Source: Sulfitobacter sp. D7 (GTDB taxonomy: Bacteria; Pseudomonadota; Alphaproteobacteria; Rhodobacterales; Rhodobacteraceae). Taken from it: a stretch of DNA of 64,000 bases. The notes beneath the pieces are model-generated. The model did no database searches and was not told where the DNA came from. It was given only the letters and a program-made list of their open reading frames with translations. The position numbers and the translations under genes are program-made. The stretch covers positions 2,294,001 through 2,358,000 of the forward strand of contig NZ_CP020694.1 in assembly GCF_003611275.1 (NCBI RefSeq), given 5' to 3'. Shown here piece by piece: positions 36,775 through 47,476 of the stretch. Within the stretch, counting starts at the first letter, position 1, and each line of letters begins with the position of its first letter.

Positions 36775-38376
36775 TCAGTTGGCCTGACGGCGCAGGAACG
36801 CGGGGATTTCAATGCGCTCTTGATCGGGATCGTTGTTTTCTTGCGGCTGCGGAGCAGCTGCAGAAGCGCGAGTCTGAACCGGAGGTTGCTGGCGCGCAGG
36901 GCGGGCCTGTGCTTCGCCTTCGGCGTGGCCGGTCATCCGGTTGATTAGAGAGTTGATGCCAAAGCGACCTTTGTCGCCCTGCTCACCCTGCTGCTGCTGG
37001 GCCTGACGGTGCTGTTCGGGCGCTGCTTTTTGGGCGGCGGCGCGCAGGCGGGCCAGTGCTTCGGGGGACGGCGTGCCGGGTGTCGGGGCGCGCGGTGCAA
37101 CGAAGGCTTCGGGCTCGGCCTCAATGGCTTCTTCCTGACGCGGCTCGAATGCGGCCACCTCGGGCTGATAGGCCGGAGCGGGCAGACCGTCGTCATCTTC
37201 GACAACGTTCTCTTCTTCATACTGATCCTGGACCGGCTGAAGGTCTTGGAACAGGGCGGCTTGCTCAACTTCCTGCTTCATTTCGGCAGCAACCGGCGCA
37301 GCGGCAGGCGCTTGCGCGGCAGAGACCGGGGCGACATCGTCAACCGACACGTTCTGGCGCAGCGGCTGGCTCATGGAGCGGCGCGGGACCGGCATTTCGG
37401 TGTTCACATCGGTGGCGTCGATGCCGGTGGCGACAACGCTGACGCGCATCAGGCCACCAAGGCTTTCGTCCAGCGTGGAGCCGACGATGATGTTTGCTTC
37501 GGGGTCAACTTCTTCGCGGATGCGGTTCGCCGCTTCGTCGAGTTCGAACAGCGTGAGGTCGTGACCGCCGGTGATGTTGATGAGAACGCCCTTGGCACCG
37601 CGCAAGCTGATTTCGTCCAGCAGCGGGTTGGCGATGGCTTTCTCGGCGGCTTGGATGGCGCGATCTTCGCCCTCGGCCTCGCCTGTGCCCATCATCGCTT
37701 TGCCCATCTCGTCCATCACGGCGCGCACGTCGGCAAAGTCGAGGTTGATCAAGCCCGGACGAACCATCAGGTCAGTCACGCCCTTGACACCTTGGTACAG
37801 CACGTCATCGGCAAGCGAGAAGGCTTCGGTGAAGGTGGTTTTTTCGTTGGCCAGACGGAACAGGTTCTGGTTGGGAATGATGATCAGCGTGTCGACGACC
37901 TTTTGCAGCGTCTCAACGCCGTCTTCGGCCTGACGCATGCGCTTGGCACCCTCAAACTGGAAGGGCTTGGTCACGACGCCAACGGTCAGCACGCCCAGCT
38001 CACGCGCGGCCTGCGCGATGATCGGTGCCGCACCCGTACCGGTGCCGCCGCCCATGCCTGCGGTGATGAAACACATATGCGCGCCAGCAAGGTGGTCGAC
38101 GATCTGCTCAATGCTTTCTTCGGCAGCGGCGGCGCCAACGCTGGCACGGGCGCCCGCGCCCAGACCTTCGGTAACCTTGATGCCCAGCTGGACGCGGTTT
38201 TCGGCCTGTGCCTGCTGCAGCGCCTGAGCGTCGGTGTTCGCCACGACGAAATCAACACCATCAAGCTGCTTCTCGATCATGTTGTTGACCGCGTTGCCGC
38301 CTGCCCCACCAACACCAAAGACGGTGATACGGGGTTTCAGATCATCTTGTCCTGGCATTGAAAGGTTGAGTGTCAT
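36775..38376 (-). CDS. ftsZ: Cell division protein FtsZ
   Basis: Tubulin-like GTPase of the Z-ring, 533 residues. The GTP-binding [10 protein letters not shown] motif is near residue 108; the T7 loop region [11 protein letters not shown] is near 212. The globular part ends near 320 and a long linker (about 330-515), rich in Ala, Gln and Glu, leads to the C-terminal peptide [16 protein letters not shown] that binds FtsA and others. Long linkers are typical of alphaproteobacteria. The ATG at 38376 begins [10 protein letters not shown]. ftsA ends 174 nt upstream, a gap large enough for an ftsZ promoter. Confidence 0.98.
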   Translation of the reverse strand: MTLNLSMPGQDDLKPRITVFGVGGAGGNAVNNMIEKQLDGVDFVVANTDAQALQQAQAENRVQLGIKVTEGLGAGARASVGAAAAEESIEQIVDHLAGAHMCFITAGMGGGTGTGAAPIIAQAARELGVLTVGVVTKPFQFEGAKRMRQAEDGVETLQKVVDTLIIIPNQNLFRLANEKTTFTEAFSLADDVLYQGVKGVTDLMVRPGLINLDFADVRAVMDEMGKAMMGTGEAEGEDRAIQAAEKAIANPLLDEISLRGAKGVLINITGGHDLTLFELDEAANRIREEVDPEANIIVGSTLDESLGGLMRVSVVATGIDATDVNTEMPVPRRSMSQPLRQNVSVDDVAPVSAAQAPAAAPVAAEMKQEVEQAALFQDLQPVQDQYEEENVVEDDDGLPAPAYQPEVAAFEPRQEEAIEAEPEAFVAPRAPTPGTPSPEALARLRAAAQKAAPEQHRQAQQQQGEQGDKGRFGINSLINRMTGHAEGEAQARPARQQPPVQTRASAAAPQPQENNDPDQERIEIPAFLRRQAN

Positions 38377-38549
38377 GTGCTGTCCGCCTGTCCAGTTATC
38401 CGCGTTCTGCGGGAGTTTTTCGACCAAATTTGCCCGACCCTACCGGGCTAGGGCCGGATCGTCACCTAAAAAACATCGATTTGACGCTAAATATGGGCAG
38501 AAACTTGCCAGTTTCCGCCTTATCTCGGGTGTCTCACCCGATATTGCGG

Positions 38550-39884
38550 TCACCAGTTGTCTCTAAACCATTTGACGGCGCGTTTGAGAGAGCGGGACGG
38601 ATAGCGGTCGGCGGGGATGTCGAAATCCCACCATTCGTCTTGCGGATGCGCCGCAAAGAGCGCGAGGCCCACCGAGCTGGCAAAGCCCGGCCCTGTTGCG
38701 GCCTGCGGCAGCCCATGCACGCGCAGCGGACGGCCCAGACGGACCTGCTGGCCGAGTATCTTGCTGGCCAGCCCATCAAGCCCCGGTATCTGGCTGCCTG
38801 CGCCAGTAAGTACAATCTGTTGGCTTGGCAGGTGGTCAAAACCGGCAGCATCCAGCCGAACGCGGACCTCTTCGAGGATCTCTTCGACGCGCGGACGCAT
38901 GATGCCGATCAATTCGGCCCGGCTCGCGGTGCGGCGGTCGTGCTCATAATCGCCCGTCTCGCCACCGATCTCGATCATGTCGCGGTCGTCCATGCCGGTA
39001 GCATGCACGCCGCCGTAGAAGGTCTTGATCCGCTCGGCGTTGGCCATCGGCACTTGTAGGCCCATGGAGATGTCCGAGGTGACGTGATCTCCGCCCATAC
39101 GCACGGTATCGGCATAGATCATGTGTTTCTTGATGAAGATCGACACGCCAGTGGTACCACCGCCAAAGTCGATACAGGCCGCGCCGAGTTCCTGTTCGTC
39201 CTCAACCAGCGCCGAGATGCCCGAGGCATAGGAGGACGACGCGATCCCGGCCAGTTCCAGATCACAGCGTTTGATGCAATGCGCGAGGTGTTGGACCGTA
39301 TCGGCATCGACGGTGAGCATGTGCATATCCACCGACAGGCTGTTGCCCAACTGCCCGCGCGGATCGGCCAGACCGCTGCGGTGATCCAGCGCAAAGTTCA
39401 CCGGCTGGGCGTGCAGCACTTCGCGGCCCTCGCCGTATTCCGGCACGTCACAGCCCGCCAGCACGCGCGCCACGTCTTGCTCCGAGACCGACTGCCCCTC
39501 CAGCTCCACCGAAGCGTCGAGGCCATAGCTGCGCGGCTCCCCGCCCGAGAAACAGGCGATAACGTGGTCAACCCGGATGCCAGCCATCTTCTGCGCGGCC
39601 TGAAGTGCGGTGCGGATCGCGCGCTCGGTCTCGCCCATGGCGCAAATCTCACCAAAGCGCACACCGCGCGAGCGGGTGGTCGCCGCCCCGATGACCCGGA
39701 ACCCCGACTGCCCGGCCAGCGAGCCGATGTCGCCATTCTCTCCGTCATGGGTAATGCCGTCAAAACGCAGCACCAGACAGGCGATCTTGGAACTGCCCAC
39801 GTCCAAAATGGCCACCACCCCGCGCTGGATCGCCAATTTGCGCATGTGCCGCATCGAACGCTGACTGTCGTATAGGTCCATCAT
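38550..39884 (-). CDS. ftsA: Cell division protein FtsA
   Basis: Actin-like protein that ties FtsZ to the membrane, 444 residues. The phosphate-1 motif reads ILDVGSSKIACLV near residue 25; phosphate-2 ACIDFGGGTTGV is near 233; LTGAGSQIPGL follows near 358. The C-terminus LKRAVKWFRDNW is an amphipathic membrane-targeting helix. 30 nt separate it from the ftsQ stop. Either of two adjacent ATG codons may be the start. Confidence 0.97.
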   Translation of the reverse strand: MMDLYDSQRSMRHMRKLAIQRGVVAILDVGSSKIACLVLRFDGITHDGENGDIGSLAGQSGFRVIGAATTRSRGVRFGEICAMGETERAIRTALQAAQKMAGIRVDHVIACFSGGEPRSYGLDASVELEGQSVSEQDVARVLAGCDVPEYGEGREVLHAQPVNFALDHRSGLADPRGQLGNSLSVDMHMLTVDADTVQHLAHCIKRCDLELAGIASSSYASGISALVEDEQELGAACIDFGGGTTGVSIFIKKHMIYADTVRMGGDHVTSDISMGLQVPMANAERIKTFYGGVHATGMDDRDMIEIGGETGDYEHDRRTASRAELIGIMRPRVEEILEEVRVRLDAAGFDHLPSQQIVLTGAGSQIPGLDGLASKILGQQVRLGRPLRVHGLPQAATGPGFASSVGLALFAAHPQDEWWDFDIPADRYPSRSLKRAVKWFRDNW

Positions 39885-39914
39885 TTCGTTACTGTCCCGA
39901 TTCCAATGGCCATC

Positions 39915-40796
39915 TTACTGGCCGGAAAGCTGCCTGATGTGCCACCATTCGCGGGTGGCATCTTCGTTCATTCTGAGGGTTGGTCTTGCCGCCAACCGCA
40001 TATCCACACGCGCCACATCCCGCGTGAGGACTTCTTGTGCGCCTTCCAGCGCGATCACCCGTTCCAGCGCTTGCAGCGCGTTTTCTTCAGGCAACATGAT
40101 CGTCTGATTGCGGTCCAACACCACGTCCCAGCGGCGCCCACCGACACGGACCAAGCCGCGCAGCCGGTCACCCAAAACATTGGCGGCCCCAATCAGTTTG
40201 AGCGCTTCTGGCACCGCATTGGCGGCCCCTGCCCCGGCGATCAGGGGCAAATCCGCATGATCGCGCCGTGCCCCGATCCGTGCCACATGCGCGCCAGTGT
40301 TGTCCACCAGCGCCAGCCCGGTCTCACTGCGCCAGACGGCCACAGGCACGCGCGGGGTGACGTCGATTTGCAGCACGCCACCAGGGCGGATGCGGACATT
40401 GGCCTGTCTGACCCCATCGATATCGGTGATCTTTTCGCGGATCTGCGGCAGGTCGAGGTCGAAGGAGGACAGCGGGAATTCCAGCGGCAGCGCGGTGCGA
40501 ATTTCAGACGACAGCAGGTCGCTTGCGCCGTCGATGGCCATGAGCTTGACCATGAACTCCGGCCGCTCTTCAATGCTGGCGCGGACATCGGCGATTGCCT
40601 GCACCACGGTGCCGCGGCGCTCTTCGTCGGCCATATAGATCGTGCCTGCCAGCAGGCTTAACGTAAAAGGCAACCCGACGCGCAGGGCAAAGCGAAAGCC
40701 GGGCGTCAGCATCAGCCGCTGCATGCGCCACGACCACCGCGAGGGGGCGGGATCGGCTTTGCCAGCCTCCGGGCGGCGGCGGATCAGCGATCGCAT
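39915..40796 (-). CDS. ftsQ: Cell division protein FtsQ
   Basis: Single-pass divisome protein of 293 residues that ties the FtsB/FtsL group to later proteins. A basic cytoplasmic tail precedes one helix (about 37-56, FALRVGLPFTLSLLAGTIYM). The periplasmic POTRA domain (about 75-145) and the FtsQ beta domain follow (VDLFNRN-like sequence is replaced by RNQTIMLPEENALQALERV). The ATG at 40796 has GGAGG 8 nt upstream and overlaps the end of ddl by 13 nt. Confidence 0.93.
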   Translation of the reverse strand: MRSLIRRRPEAGKADPAPSRWSWRMQRLMLTPGFRFALRVGLPFTLSLLAGTIYMADEERRGTVVQAIADVRASIEERPEFMVKLMAIDGASDLLSSEIRTALPLEFPLSSFDLDLPQIREKITDIDGVRQANVRIRPGGVLQIDVTPRVPVAVWRSETGLALVDNTGAHVARIGARRDHADLPLIAGAGAANAVPEALKLIGAANVLGDRLRGLVRVGGRRWDVVLDRNQTIMLPEENALQALERVIALEGAQEVLTRDVARVDMRLAARPTLRMNEDATREWWHIRQLSGQ

Positions 40797-41707
40797 GAGG
40801 CATCCTCCACCATCCAAGCGCAAAGCTCAGGGAACGAGATGCCGCAGGCCGCGGCCTGTTCGGGCGTCAGCGAGGTGGCGGTCATGCCGGGCTGGGTGTT
40901 GGTCTCAAGCAGGATCAGCCCCGCAGGCCCCCGCGCCTCGTCCCAGCGGAAATCGGTGCGGCTGATGCCTTTGCAGCCAAGCGCCACATGGGCGCGGCGG
41001 GCATAGTCGAAACACAGATCGGTAATCTCTTGCGGCAGATCGGCGGGCACCACGTGGCGCGAGCCGCCGGGCTTGTATTTCGCGTCGTAATCATACCAGC
41101 CGGTGGTGATGATATCCGTCACGGCCAACGCCCGGTCGCCCATCACGGTGGTGGTCAGCTCACGCCCCGGGGCAAAGGTCTCGACCATCACCTCGGCGGG
41201 CATGTCTTCGGACAGCTGCGGCGGGCCGTTATTTTCCTCGGCCACGAGGTAGACCCCAACCGAGGAGCCTTCGTTGTTGGGTTTGACCACATAGGGCGGC
41301 GCCATCACATGGGCTGCCATCACATCGGCCTTGGGGGCGATAACGCTTTCGACGACCGGCAGCCCCGCATGGCGGAACACATCCTTGGAGCGCTGCTTGT
41401 CCATCGCGAGGGCCGAGGCGAGCACGCCGGAATGCGTATAAGGCAGTTTGAGCCACTCAAGCAGACCCTGCACACAGCCATCTTCGCCCCAACGGCCATG
41501 CAGGCAATTCAATACGGCATGGGGCTGAAGATCAGTCAGGACAGCTGCAAGATCGTGGTCGGCTTCGACCTCGATCACGTTATATCCGCCATGTTCCCGC
41601 AAGGCAGCGGCGCATGCACGCCCACTGGACAGGGACACCTCACGCTCGGCCGAGGGGCCACCCATCAATACCGCCACTGTCGGGGTTTGTCCGCTCGACT
41701 TACCCAC
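40784..41707 (-). CDS. ddl: D-alanine--D-alanine ligase
   Basis: ATP-grasp ligase making D-Ala-D-Ala, 307 residues from the GTG at 41707. VAVLMGGPSAEREVSLSSG is the N-terminal binding loop, MDKQRSKDVFRHAGLP near 95 starts the ATP-grasp, and the Mg site reads LLETNTQPGMT near 278. I chose GTG because AGAGG lies 7 nt upstream and relatives start here; an ATG at 41749 adds 14 residues without a clear site. It overlaps ftsQ at the 3' end. Confidence 0.95.
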   Translation of the reverse strand: MGKSSGQTPTVAVLMGGPSAEREVSLSSGRACAAALREHGGYNVIEVEADHDLAAVLTDLQPHAVLNCLHGRWGEDGCVQGLLEWLKLPYTHSGVLASALAMDKQRSKDVFRHAGLPVVESVIAPKADVMAAHVMAPPYVVKPNNEGSSVGVYLVAEENNGPPQLSEDMPAEVMVETFAPGRELTTTVMGDRALAVTDIITTGWYDYDAKYKPGGSRHVVPADLPQEITDLCFDYARRAHVALGCKGISRTDFRWDEARGPAGLILLETNTQPGMTATSLTPEQAAACGISFPELCAWMVEDASCDR

Positions 41708-41791
41708 CAAAGTGCCTCTTCGCCTCGGACCGTTTGCGGCCCCTATCATTGTTTTCTTTGCTTTGCCGTGACTTAGCTGATGCCCGACGGC

Positions 41792-42739
41792 TTAGCTTTG
41801 CGACACCGGATCACCCAATTTTTCACCGACGCGCTTAATTTCCCATTCTAGCCTTATACCGCTTGAAGCGTAAACCTTTTTTCGCACCTCTTCGCCCAAT
41901 GACTCTAGATCATGGGCCGTCGCACCGCCGGTGTTGATGAGGAAATTGGAGTGTTTCGGGCTCATCTGTGCGCCCCCCACGGTGGCCCCACGCATCCCGG
42001 CGTCGTCGATCACCTTCCACGCCTTCAGGTCGTGCACATCGTCCGCCTTCCCGGTTGAGGAAAACCCCGCCGGATTGCGAAAGGTCGACCCGGCGCTGCA
42101 GTCCTTAGTGGGCTGGCTCTCGTCGCGTTTGGCTAGCTGCTGTTCCATCCGGGCATGAAGCTCCTCAGCCGCGCCTTTGGGCGGCGCAAAGGTTGCCCCG
42201 ATCAGCACCGCACCGGGCGACAGATCGCTCTGCCGGTAGCGGAAGTTGAGATCATCGGCGGTCAGGGTCACCACCTCGCCCGCGCGGGTCACGGCCTTGG
42301 CCGAGACGAAATGATCCGCCGTGTAGCTGCCATAACAGCCCGCGTTCATGCGCAAAGCCCCGCCGATGCTGCCGGGAATGGTGCGCAGAAAGGTCAGATC
42401 CAGCCCCGCATCCGCTGCCTTGCGCGCCACATGAGCATCCAGCGCCGCCGCGCCCGCAGTCACCTGATCCCCGTCGATCTCAATCCCGTTGAAACCACGA
42501 CCCAGCCGGATCACCACCGCCCGCAAGCCTCCGTCGCGCACGATCAGGTTGCTGCCCACGCCCATGGGGAAAACCGTGATGCCCTGCGGCAAGCGGCGCA
42601 TGAAAAGGCACAGGTCCTCCACATCGGCGGGTTGGAACAGATAATCCGCAGGGCCGCCAACGCGGAGCCATGTCAGGTCGCTCAAGGCGCGATTTGGGGT
42701 CAGCCTGCCGCGCAGGTCGGGGATATTCAGCGTCATCAT
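41792..42739 (-). CDS. murB: UDP-N-acetylenolpyruvoylglucosamine reductase
   Basis: FAD enzyme, 315 residues, reducing UDP-GlcNAc-enolpyruvate to UDP-MurNAc. FAD contacts are [12 protein letters not shown] near 62 and [17 protein letters not shown] near 123. The catalytic Ser is in [13 protein letters not shown] near 219, with a late Glu in [10 protein letters not shown]. The start could be either of two adjacent ATG codons. 84 nt separate it from ddl. Confidence 0.97.
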   Translation of the reverse strand: MMTLNIPDLRGRLTPNRALSDLTWLRVGGPADYLFQPADVEDLCLFMRRLPQGITVFPMGVGSNLIVRDGGLRAVVIRLGRGFNGIEIDGDQVTAGAAALDAHVARKAADAGLDLTFLRTIPGSIGGALRMNAGCYGSYTADHFVSAKAVTRAGEVVTLTADDLNFRYRQSDLSPGAVLIGATFAPPKGAAEELHARMEQQLAKRDESQPTKDCSAGSTFRNPAGFSSTGKADDVHDLKAWKVIDDAGMRGATVGGAQMSPKHSNFLINTGGATAHDLESLGEEVRKKVYASSGIRLEWEIKRVGEKLGDPVSQS

Positions 42740-42778
42740 GGCGCCGGACTTAGCGCATTTAACAGGCGGGGCAAACCA

Positions 42779-43078
42779 TCAAGAAGACGGCGGATCGACG
42801 CGGCTCTCACGCCAGCGTTTCGCCACCCGCCCGGCCAGCCAGCCCAGACCGAAACCGCCCACCGCATAGAACAGCACCGAAAGCTGCGCCAACAGCGCAT
42901 GGGGTTCAAACACCCGTGCATCCAGCCAGAACACCATCCATGTGGCATTGAGCGCAAGACCAGTCGCCAGCACGATGAAGAACCACAGCACACGCGCACG
43001 AAAGCCGGTCCAGATACAGGCGATCATCCAGATTGCAAAGACGGTCAGCAGCGCGGCAAGGGTCGGTGTCAGGGTCAT
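42779..43078 (-). CDS. Small membrane protein between murB and DUF2484 genes
   Basis: A 99-residue protein with three hydrophobic segments (about 5-22, 26-48 and 58-83) and a basic C-terminal tail. No family recognised. Its ATG overlaps the stop of the DUF2484 gene before it (ATGA), and the same kind of overlap ties the two genes upstream, so murC and three small membrane genes are translated as a coupled chain. Location in the dcw cluster suggests a role in wall synthesis or division, but this is inference. Confidence 0.75.
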   Translation of the reverse strand: MTLTPTLAALLTVFAIWMIACIWTGFRARVLWFFIVLATGLALNATWMVFWLDARVFEPHALLAQLSVLFYAVGGFGLGWLAGRVAKRWRESRVDPPSS

Positions 43079-43341
43079 TCCGCCGGGCCCTTGATCCGCC
43101 CTGCCCCTCGGCGCAGCCAACGGACGAAATAGACCACCGGCCAGCGCAGCACCGAACAGCCCCCCGCCAACACCAGCATGCCCAGCCATGGGCCGTGCTG
43201 CGCGGTGACGAAACCAACGATGGGGATGCCCACGGCGATCAGCAGATAGGCGCTGCGCCAGTGGAAATCTTTGCTGGGGGTCATGGCGAGGATATTGGCG
43301 ATCACAAACCAGAAACAGGCGAGGATGAGAGACAGGCTCAT
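43075..43341 (-). CDS. DUF2484 family membrane protein, copy 1
   Basis: An 88-residue protein with about three hydrophobic helices. The pattern LACFWFVIANILAM, a central GIPIVGFV, and SVLRWPVVYFVRWLRR near the C-terminus match DUF2484, a family found mostly in Rhodobacterales beside mur genes. It resembles the next gene upstream in the same positions (Trp near 11, Met-x-Pro near 20, Arg-x-Pro-x-x-Tyr at the end), so the two are probably a tandem duplication. The ATG overlaps the preceding stop codon by 4 nt. Confidence 0.8.
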   Translation of the reverse strand: MSLSLILACFWFVIANILAMTPSKDFHWRSAYLLIAVGIPIVGFVTAQHGPWLGMLVLAGGCSVLRWPVVYFVRWLRRGAGRIKGPAE

Positions 43342-43589
43342 TTCGGCAGCTCCGGTTTTTGGCCCCGCAGCCGCGCCCAGAGATAACGCAGCGGATTGCG
43401 GAACATCGACAGGAAAGCCAGCAGGGCCAAGAGCGCAAAGGCCCATGAATGCGTCACACCGATGGCGACGATCAGCACCGGTGCGGCGATCAGCAAGATC
43501 ACCCCCGGCAGGTATTGAGAGCGCAGCGGCAGCATGGCCACTGTCACGGCGGCGAAGACCCAAAGGATCGACAGCCACACGAGGGTCAC
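43338..43589 (-). CDS. DUF2484-like membrane protein, copy 2
   Basis: An 83-residue protein with about three hydrophobic helices and the block [15 protein letters not shown] near the C-terminus, parallel to the copy next to it. It starts with GTG (43589) inside the murC stop (GTGA) and ends in an ATGA overlap. Function unknown; linkage to murC and murB is the main clue. The two copies differ in the middle helix. Confidence 0.78.
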   Translation of the reverse strand: MTLVWLSILWVFAAVTVAMLPLRSQYLPGVILLIAAPVLIVAIGVTHSWAFALLALLAFLSMFRNPLRYLWARLRGQKPELPK

Positions 43590-45004
43590 GCGGCGGCCTC
43601 CTTGGCCGCGCGCAGCGCTTCGGGCAGGTCATTGGCCCAGCCGCTGATCGTACCCGCCCCAAGGCAGACTACCATATCGCCCGGTCGCGCCTCGCGCCGG
43701 ACCAATTGCGTCAGCGCCTCGGCATCCTCGACCGCATAGGCGTGGCGATGCCCGTGCTGGATCAGCCCGGCGACCAGCCCGTCGCGGTCGGCACCGGGGA
43801 TCGGCTCTTCGCCCGCGGCATAGACATCGGCGATGCCCACCACATCGGCATCGTTGAAACAGGCGCAGAATTCGTCGAAGTGATGCGACAGGCGGGAGTA
43901 ACGGTGCGGCTGGTGCACGGCGATCACGCGGCCCTCGCTGGCCTGCCGCGCGGCTTTGAGGACGGCGGTAATCTCAACCGGGTGGTGGCCATAGTCGTCG
44001 ATGATGGTGACCCCGTCCACTTCGCCCACGCGGGTAAAGCGGCGGTTCACCCCGCCAAAGCTGCCCAAAGCTGCGCGGATCTCTTCCAGCTTCATCCCAA
44101 GGTGCCGCGCCACAGTCACCGCCGCCAGCGCGTTCGAGACGTTGTGATCGCCCGGCATTGGCAGGGCGCAGTCTTCGATGACCATGCCTTCGGATTGTAG
44201 ATGCACATCGAAATGCGCCACGCCGTCTTTGTAATGCAGCCCCACCGCGCGCACATCGGCCTGCGCGTTGAACCCATAGGTCATGACGCGGCGGTCGGTC
44301 AGCTTGCCCACCAGCGACTGCACTTCAGGGTGATCGGTGCAACAGACCGCCAGCCCATAGAAGGGGATGTTGGAGACGAAGTTCAAAAACCCCTGCCGCA
44401 GCGTGTCGAAGTCGCCCCAATGCTCCATATGCTCGGGGTCGATGTTGGTGACGATGGCGATGGTTGCGGGCAGCCGGTTGAAGGTGCCGTCGCTCTCATC
44501 CGCCTCGACCACCATCCATTCGCCCTGCCCCATCCGCGCGTTGGAGCCATAGGCGTGGATGATGCCGCCGTTTACCACAGTGGGGTCAATGCCCCCCGCA
44601 ACCAGCAGTTCGGCCACCAGCGTGGTGGTCGTCGTTTTGCCATGCGTTCCCGCCACGGCGATGTTGGACTTAAGCCGCATAAGCTCGGCCAGCATCTCGG
44701 CCCGGCGCACGACAGGCAGGCCACGGCGGCGGGCCTCGTCCAATTCTGCATTGCCCGGTTTGATCGCCGAAGAGATCACGACCACTGCCGCCCCTTCGAC
44801 ATTCTCAGCCGCTTGCCCCTCGAAGATGCGCCCGCCTAGCTCGGCCAGCCGCACGGTGATCTTAGTGGTCTTCAGGTCCGATCCCTGCACCTTGTAGCCG
44901 TGGTTCAGCAGAACTTCGGCGATGCCCGACATGCCGATGCCGCCGATGCCGACGAAATGGATCGGGCCGACATCGGTCGGCAGTTTGGTGGCGGCGGCGT
45001 TCAT
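43586..45004 (-). CDS. murC: UDP-N-acetylmuramate--L-alanine ligase
   Basis: Adds L-Ala to UDP-MurNAc, 472 residues. The ATP loop [15 protein letters not shown] is near residue 119; [15 protein letters not shown] is the N-terminal UDP-binding loop; the family DDYGHHP block lies near 344. All three Mur-ligase domains are present. The ATG overlaps the end of murG by 4 nt (ATGA), and its stop overlaps the GTG of the next gene. Confidence 0.98.
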   Translation of the reverse strand: MNAAATKLPTDVGPIHFVGIGGIGMSGIAEVLLNHGYKVQGSDLKTTKITVRLAELGGRIFEGQAAENVEGAAVVVISSAIKPGNAELDEARRRGLPVVRRAEMLAELMRLKSNIAVAGTHGKTTTTTLVAELLVAGGIDPTVVNGGIIHAYGSNARMGQGEWMVVEADESDGTFNRLPATIAIVTNIDPEHMEHWGDFDTLRQGFLNFVSNIPFYGLAVCCTDHPEVQSLVGKLTDRRVMTYGFNAQADVRAVGLHYKDGVAHFDVHLQSEGMVIEDCALPMPGDHNVSNALAAVTVARHLGMKLEEIRAALGSFGGVNRRFTRVGEVDGVTIIDDYGHHPVEITAVLKAARQASEGRVIAVHQPHRYSRLSHHFDEFCACFNDADVVGIADVYAAGEEPIPGADRDGLVAGLIQHGHRHAYAVEDAEALTQLVRREARPGDMVVCLGAGTISGWANDLPEALRAAKEAAA

Positions 45005-46125
45005 TGGGGGTTTTCCTCTTCTGCGGGGGCCAGCGTGCCTTGGGCGGCAAGCTGTTCGACCATATCTGCCAATGTCTCGGCCGCGTCGGGTTTGCCGACC
45101 GACAGCGCGGCCCGCGCCATCTGCAACGCCCCATCGGGCATCTCGAGCACCGCGAGGATTTGGTCGGTCATGATTTCGGGGTTTGCCTTGCGTTCGGGCA
45201 CCATGATCGCGGCCCCGGCATCAACCAGACCGCGGGCATTGGCGCTTTGGTGGTCACCTGCCGCAGCGGCAAAGGGGATCAGGATCGACGGACGCCCGAT
45301 CACCGACAGATCTGCCACGCTGGAGGCACCCGAGCGGCTGATCACCAGTTGCGCTTCGGACATGCGGCGGGGCACATCGTCAAAGAAGGGGCGCACATCG
45401 GCGCTGATGCCAGACTCGGCATAGTAGTCTGCCACCCGCTGGCCGTCTTCGTCGCGGGCCTGATGGCTGACGCGGATGTTGCGGATCATGTTCATCGGCA
45501 GCGCGGCCAGCGCGGGCGGCACCACGTCGGACAGGATGCGCGCGCCTTGGCTGCCGCCCATCACCAAAACTTCCATCGGATAATCCCCCGGCGGGATATA
45601 GGCGGCCCCTGCGCGGTCAAGCACAGCCGCACGCACGGGATTGCCCACATGCCAGCCCTGCACGCCCTCGGGCAATTTCGTGGGCCAGATGCCGCAGGCC
45701 ACGGCGTGCACCCGCTTGGCAAAGATTTCGTTCACCCGGCCCAGAATGCCATTTTGCTCATGGATCATTCGCGGCATCCGCAGCGCCCATGCAGCGCCAA
45801 GCGCGGGGATCGACGGATAGCCACCAAAGCCCACCACGACCGAAGGCCGGTCGCGCAGCATATTCAACCCCGAGCGGACCACACCAGCCGCGATGCGGAA
45901 CGGCACCAGCGCCTTGGCCACCACGCCGCCCCGGGCGAAAGTGGCGCTGCTGATCTGGCTGATCTCAACCGCTTCGGGAAAGCCGCCGGTATAGCGCGCG
46001 CCGCGAGCATCGGTGCTGAGCTTCACCCGCCAGCCGCGTTTCAGCATTACCTCGGCCAAAGCCTGCGCGGGAAACATATGCCCACCGGTCCCCCCGGCGG
46101 CGATGATCAGCAATGGCGCGGCCAT
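45001..46125 (-). CDS. murG: UDP-GlcNAc--MurNAc-pentapeptide transferase
   Basis: Membrane-associated glycosyltransferase making lipid II, 374 residues. The [10 protein letters not shown] motif near residue 11, the membrane-contact stretch, and the donor-site SGASSVADL and [13 protein letters not shown] blocks near 270-300 are all kept. The start shares one base with the ftsW stop (TGATG), so the flippase/polymerase and this transferase are coupled. Length is usual. Confidence 0.97.
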   Translation of the reverse strand: MAAPLLIIAAGGTGGHMFPAQALAEVMLKRGWRVKLSTDARGARYTGGFPEAVEISQISSATFARGGVVAKALVPFRIAAGVVRSGLNMLRDRPSVVVGFGGYPSIPALGAAWALRMPRMIHEQNGILGRVNEIFAKRVHAVACGIWPTKLPEGVQGWHVGNPVRAAVLDRAGAAYIPPGDYPMEVLVMGGSQGARILSDVVPPALAALPMNMIRNIRVSHQARDEDGQRVADYYAESGISADVRPFFDDVPRRMSEAQLVISRSGASSVADLSVIGRPSILIPFAAAAGDHQSANARGLVDAGAAIMVPERKANPEIMTDQILAVLEMPDGALQMARAALSVGKPDAAETLADMVEQLAAQGTLAPAEEENPQ

Positions 46126-47291
46126 CAGCGGCGGCCCCGGCCCAGAATGTCGCTGATCTCACCCTGTGGGCGCGAGCGGGTAAAGGCGAGGAGCATGCCC
46201 ACGGCAATGCCGCTGGCGATCACCGAAGAGCCACCATAGCTCACGAAGGGCAAGGTCATGCCCTTGGCGGGCAAAAGCCGCACTGCCACACCCATGTTGA
46301 TCATCGCCTGTACTCCGAATGTGCAGGCCAGCCCGGTTCCGGCCAGCCGGATGAAGGGGTCACGCTCGCGCACCAACCGCAGCAGCGAACGGACGACCAC
46401 AACAGTATATAGGGCGATAATGCAGACGACCATGATAAGGCCATATTCTTCGGCGGCGACAGCAATGATAAAGTCGGTATGCGCATCGGGCAGCGACCAT
46501 TTCACCTCGCCCTCGCCAACGCCCACGCCAAAAAGCCCGCCCTCGCGGATGGCGTTGGTTGCATAGCCAAGCTGGGTTGTCGGATCGACATCAACGCTGA
46601 GAAAGCCGTCGATACGCCGCGCGAAGTGTTCGGAGTTGGAGTAGGCAAAGGTGCCCGCCAGAACGACGAGCCCCGCCATGCCGACCAGCAGCACCATAGG
46701 CGCGCCGGCCACGAAATACATCACGCCCCAGCCAAAGAGCACAAGACAGGCCTGCCCAAAGTCGGGCTGCATCGCCAGCATGAGCACGATGGAGATACAC
46801 AGCGCAAAAGACCAAGACTTACCCGGAGGGCCGTTGATCTCGGTGGCGGCGGCCATCATCCATGCGGCGGCCACCATGAAACCGGGTTTCAGAAATTCAG
46901 ACGGCTGGAACGAGGCGAACCCCAGCGAATACCAGCGAGTCGCCCCCTTGCCAAAGTCGGTGCCGAAAAAGGGCAGCAGCGCCAGCGCCACGAATGAAAG
47001 AACAAACCCCAGCACCGCCAAGCGCCGCACCAGCGTCGGCGACATCATTGAGGTCAGCAGCATCGCCACCAGCGCCAATCCGCCAAAGAACGCCTGCCGC
47101 TGCACATAGTGAAAGGCATCAAAGCCATTTTTCGCCGCCAAGGGCGGTGAGGCGGCGAGCCCCAAAAGCATGCCGACAGCAAACAGGATCAACACGCAGG
47201 ACAAAGCCCAGCGGTCGACCGTACGCCACCATTTTGGAAGGATCGGTTCACCATCCCGTACCGGGACCGCGCCATAGACCATCTCTGTCAT
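46125..47291 (-). CDS. ftsW: Septal peptidoglycan polymerase FtsW
   Basis: SEDS-family polymerase, 388 residues, with about ten membrane helices starting at residue 22. Landmarks are [13 protein letters not shown] near 115, the catalytic-region [13 protein letters not shown] near 205, and [15 protein letters not shown] near 345. It works with FtsI at the septum. I place the start at the ATG at 47291 ([11 protein letters not shown]), where relatives begin. Upstream there is a nine-base triple repeat which, if translated from 47324, would add RQLRQLRQIP. Confidence 0.96.
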   Translation of the reverse strand: MTEMVYGAVPVRDGEPILPKWWRTVDRWALSCVLILFAVGMLLGLAASPPLAAKNGFDAFHYVQRQAFFGGLALVAMLLTSMMSPTLVRRLAVLGFVLSFVALALLPFFGTDFGKGATRWYSLGFASFQPSEFLKPGFMVAAAWMMAAATEINGPPGKSWSFALCISIVLMLAMQPDFGQACLVLFGWGVMYFVAGAPMVLLVGMAGLVVLAGTFAYSNSEHFARRIDGFLSVDVDPTTQLGYATNAIREGGLFGVGVGEGEVKWSLPDAHTDFIIAVAAEEYGLIMVVCIIALYTVVVVRSLLRLVRERDPFIRLAGTGLACTFGVQAMINMGVAVRLLPAKGMTLPFVSYGGSSVIASGIAVGMLLAFTRSRPQGEISDILGRGRR

Positions 47292-47297
47292 GGGTAT

Positions 47298-47324
47298 CTG
47301 CCTTAACTGCCTTAACTGCCTCAA
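47298..47324 (-). repeat. 9-bp tandem repeat at the ftsW start
   Basis: Three copies of CTGCCTTAA on the plus strand (third copy CTGCCTCAA), ending 6 nt from the ftsW ATG. On the coding strand this is TTAAGGCAG repeated, which places AAGG Shine-Dalgarno-like cores at different distances. Copy number is a multiple of 3 bp, so the frame is kept. Confidence 0.8.
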
Positions 47325-47404
47325 CGGCCCCTTTGCGGGGTCTCATCCGGGAAGAATAGCCCGAATTGTTAAATGAAGCTAGTGCATTTCACCCCGCAAA
47401 GGCA

Positions 47405-47428
47405 GGCGGGGCCGTGCAAGGCCCCGCC
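47405..47428 (-). terminator. Hairpin downstream of the peroxiredoxin gene
   Basis: A perfect 9-bp stem (GGCGGGGCC / GGCCCCGCC) around GTGCAA, about 50 nt past the stop codon. There is no U-run. It would separate the peroxiredoxin from ftsW. Confidence 0.6.
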
Positions 47429-47476
47429 GCCGGGCAGTCTGGCCGCCCTTTCAGGTCGTCGCCTGTGGTCGCCCTA

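Noticed and set aside
38525-38541. 7-bp hairpin TCGGGTG / CACCCGA between ftsA and ftsZ
   Set aside because: Short stem without U-run. It could be chance in GC-rich DNA, so it is not called as a regulatory element.
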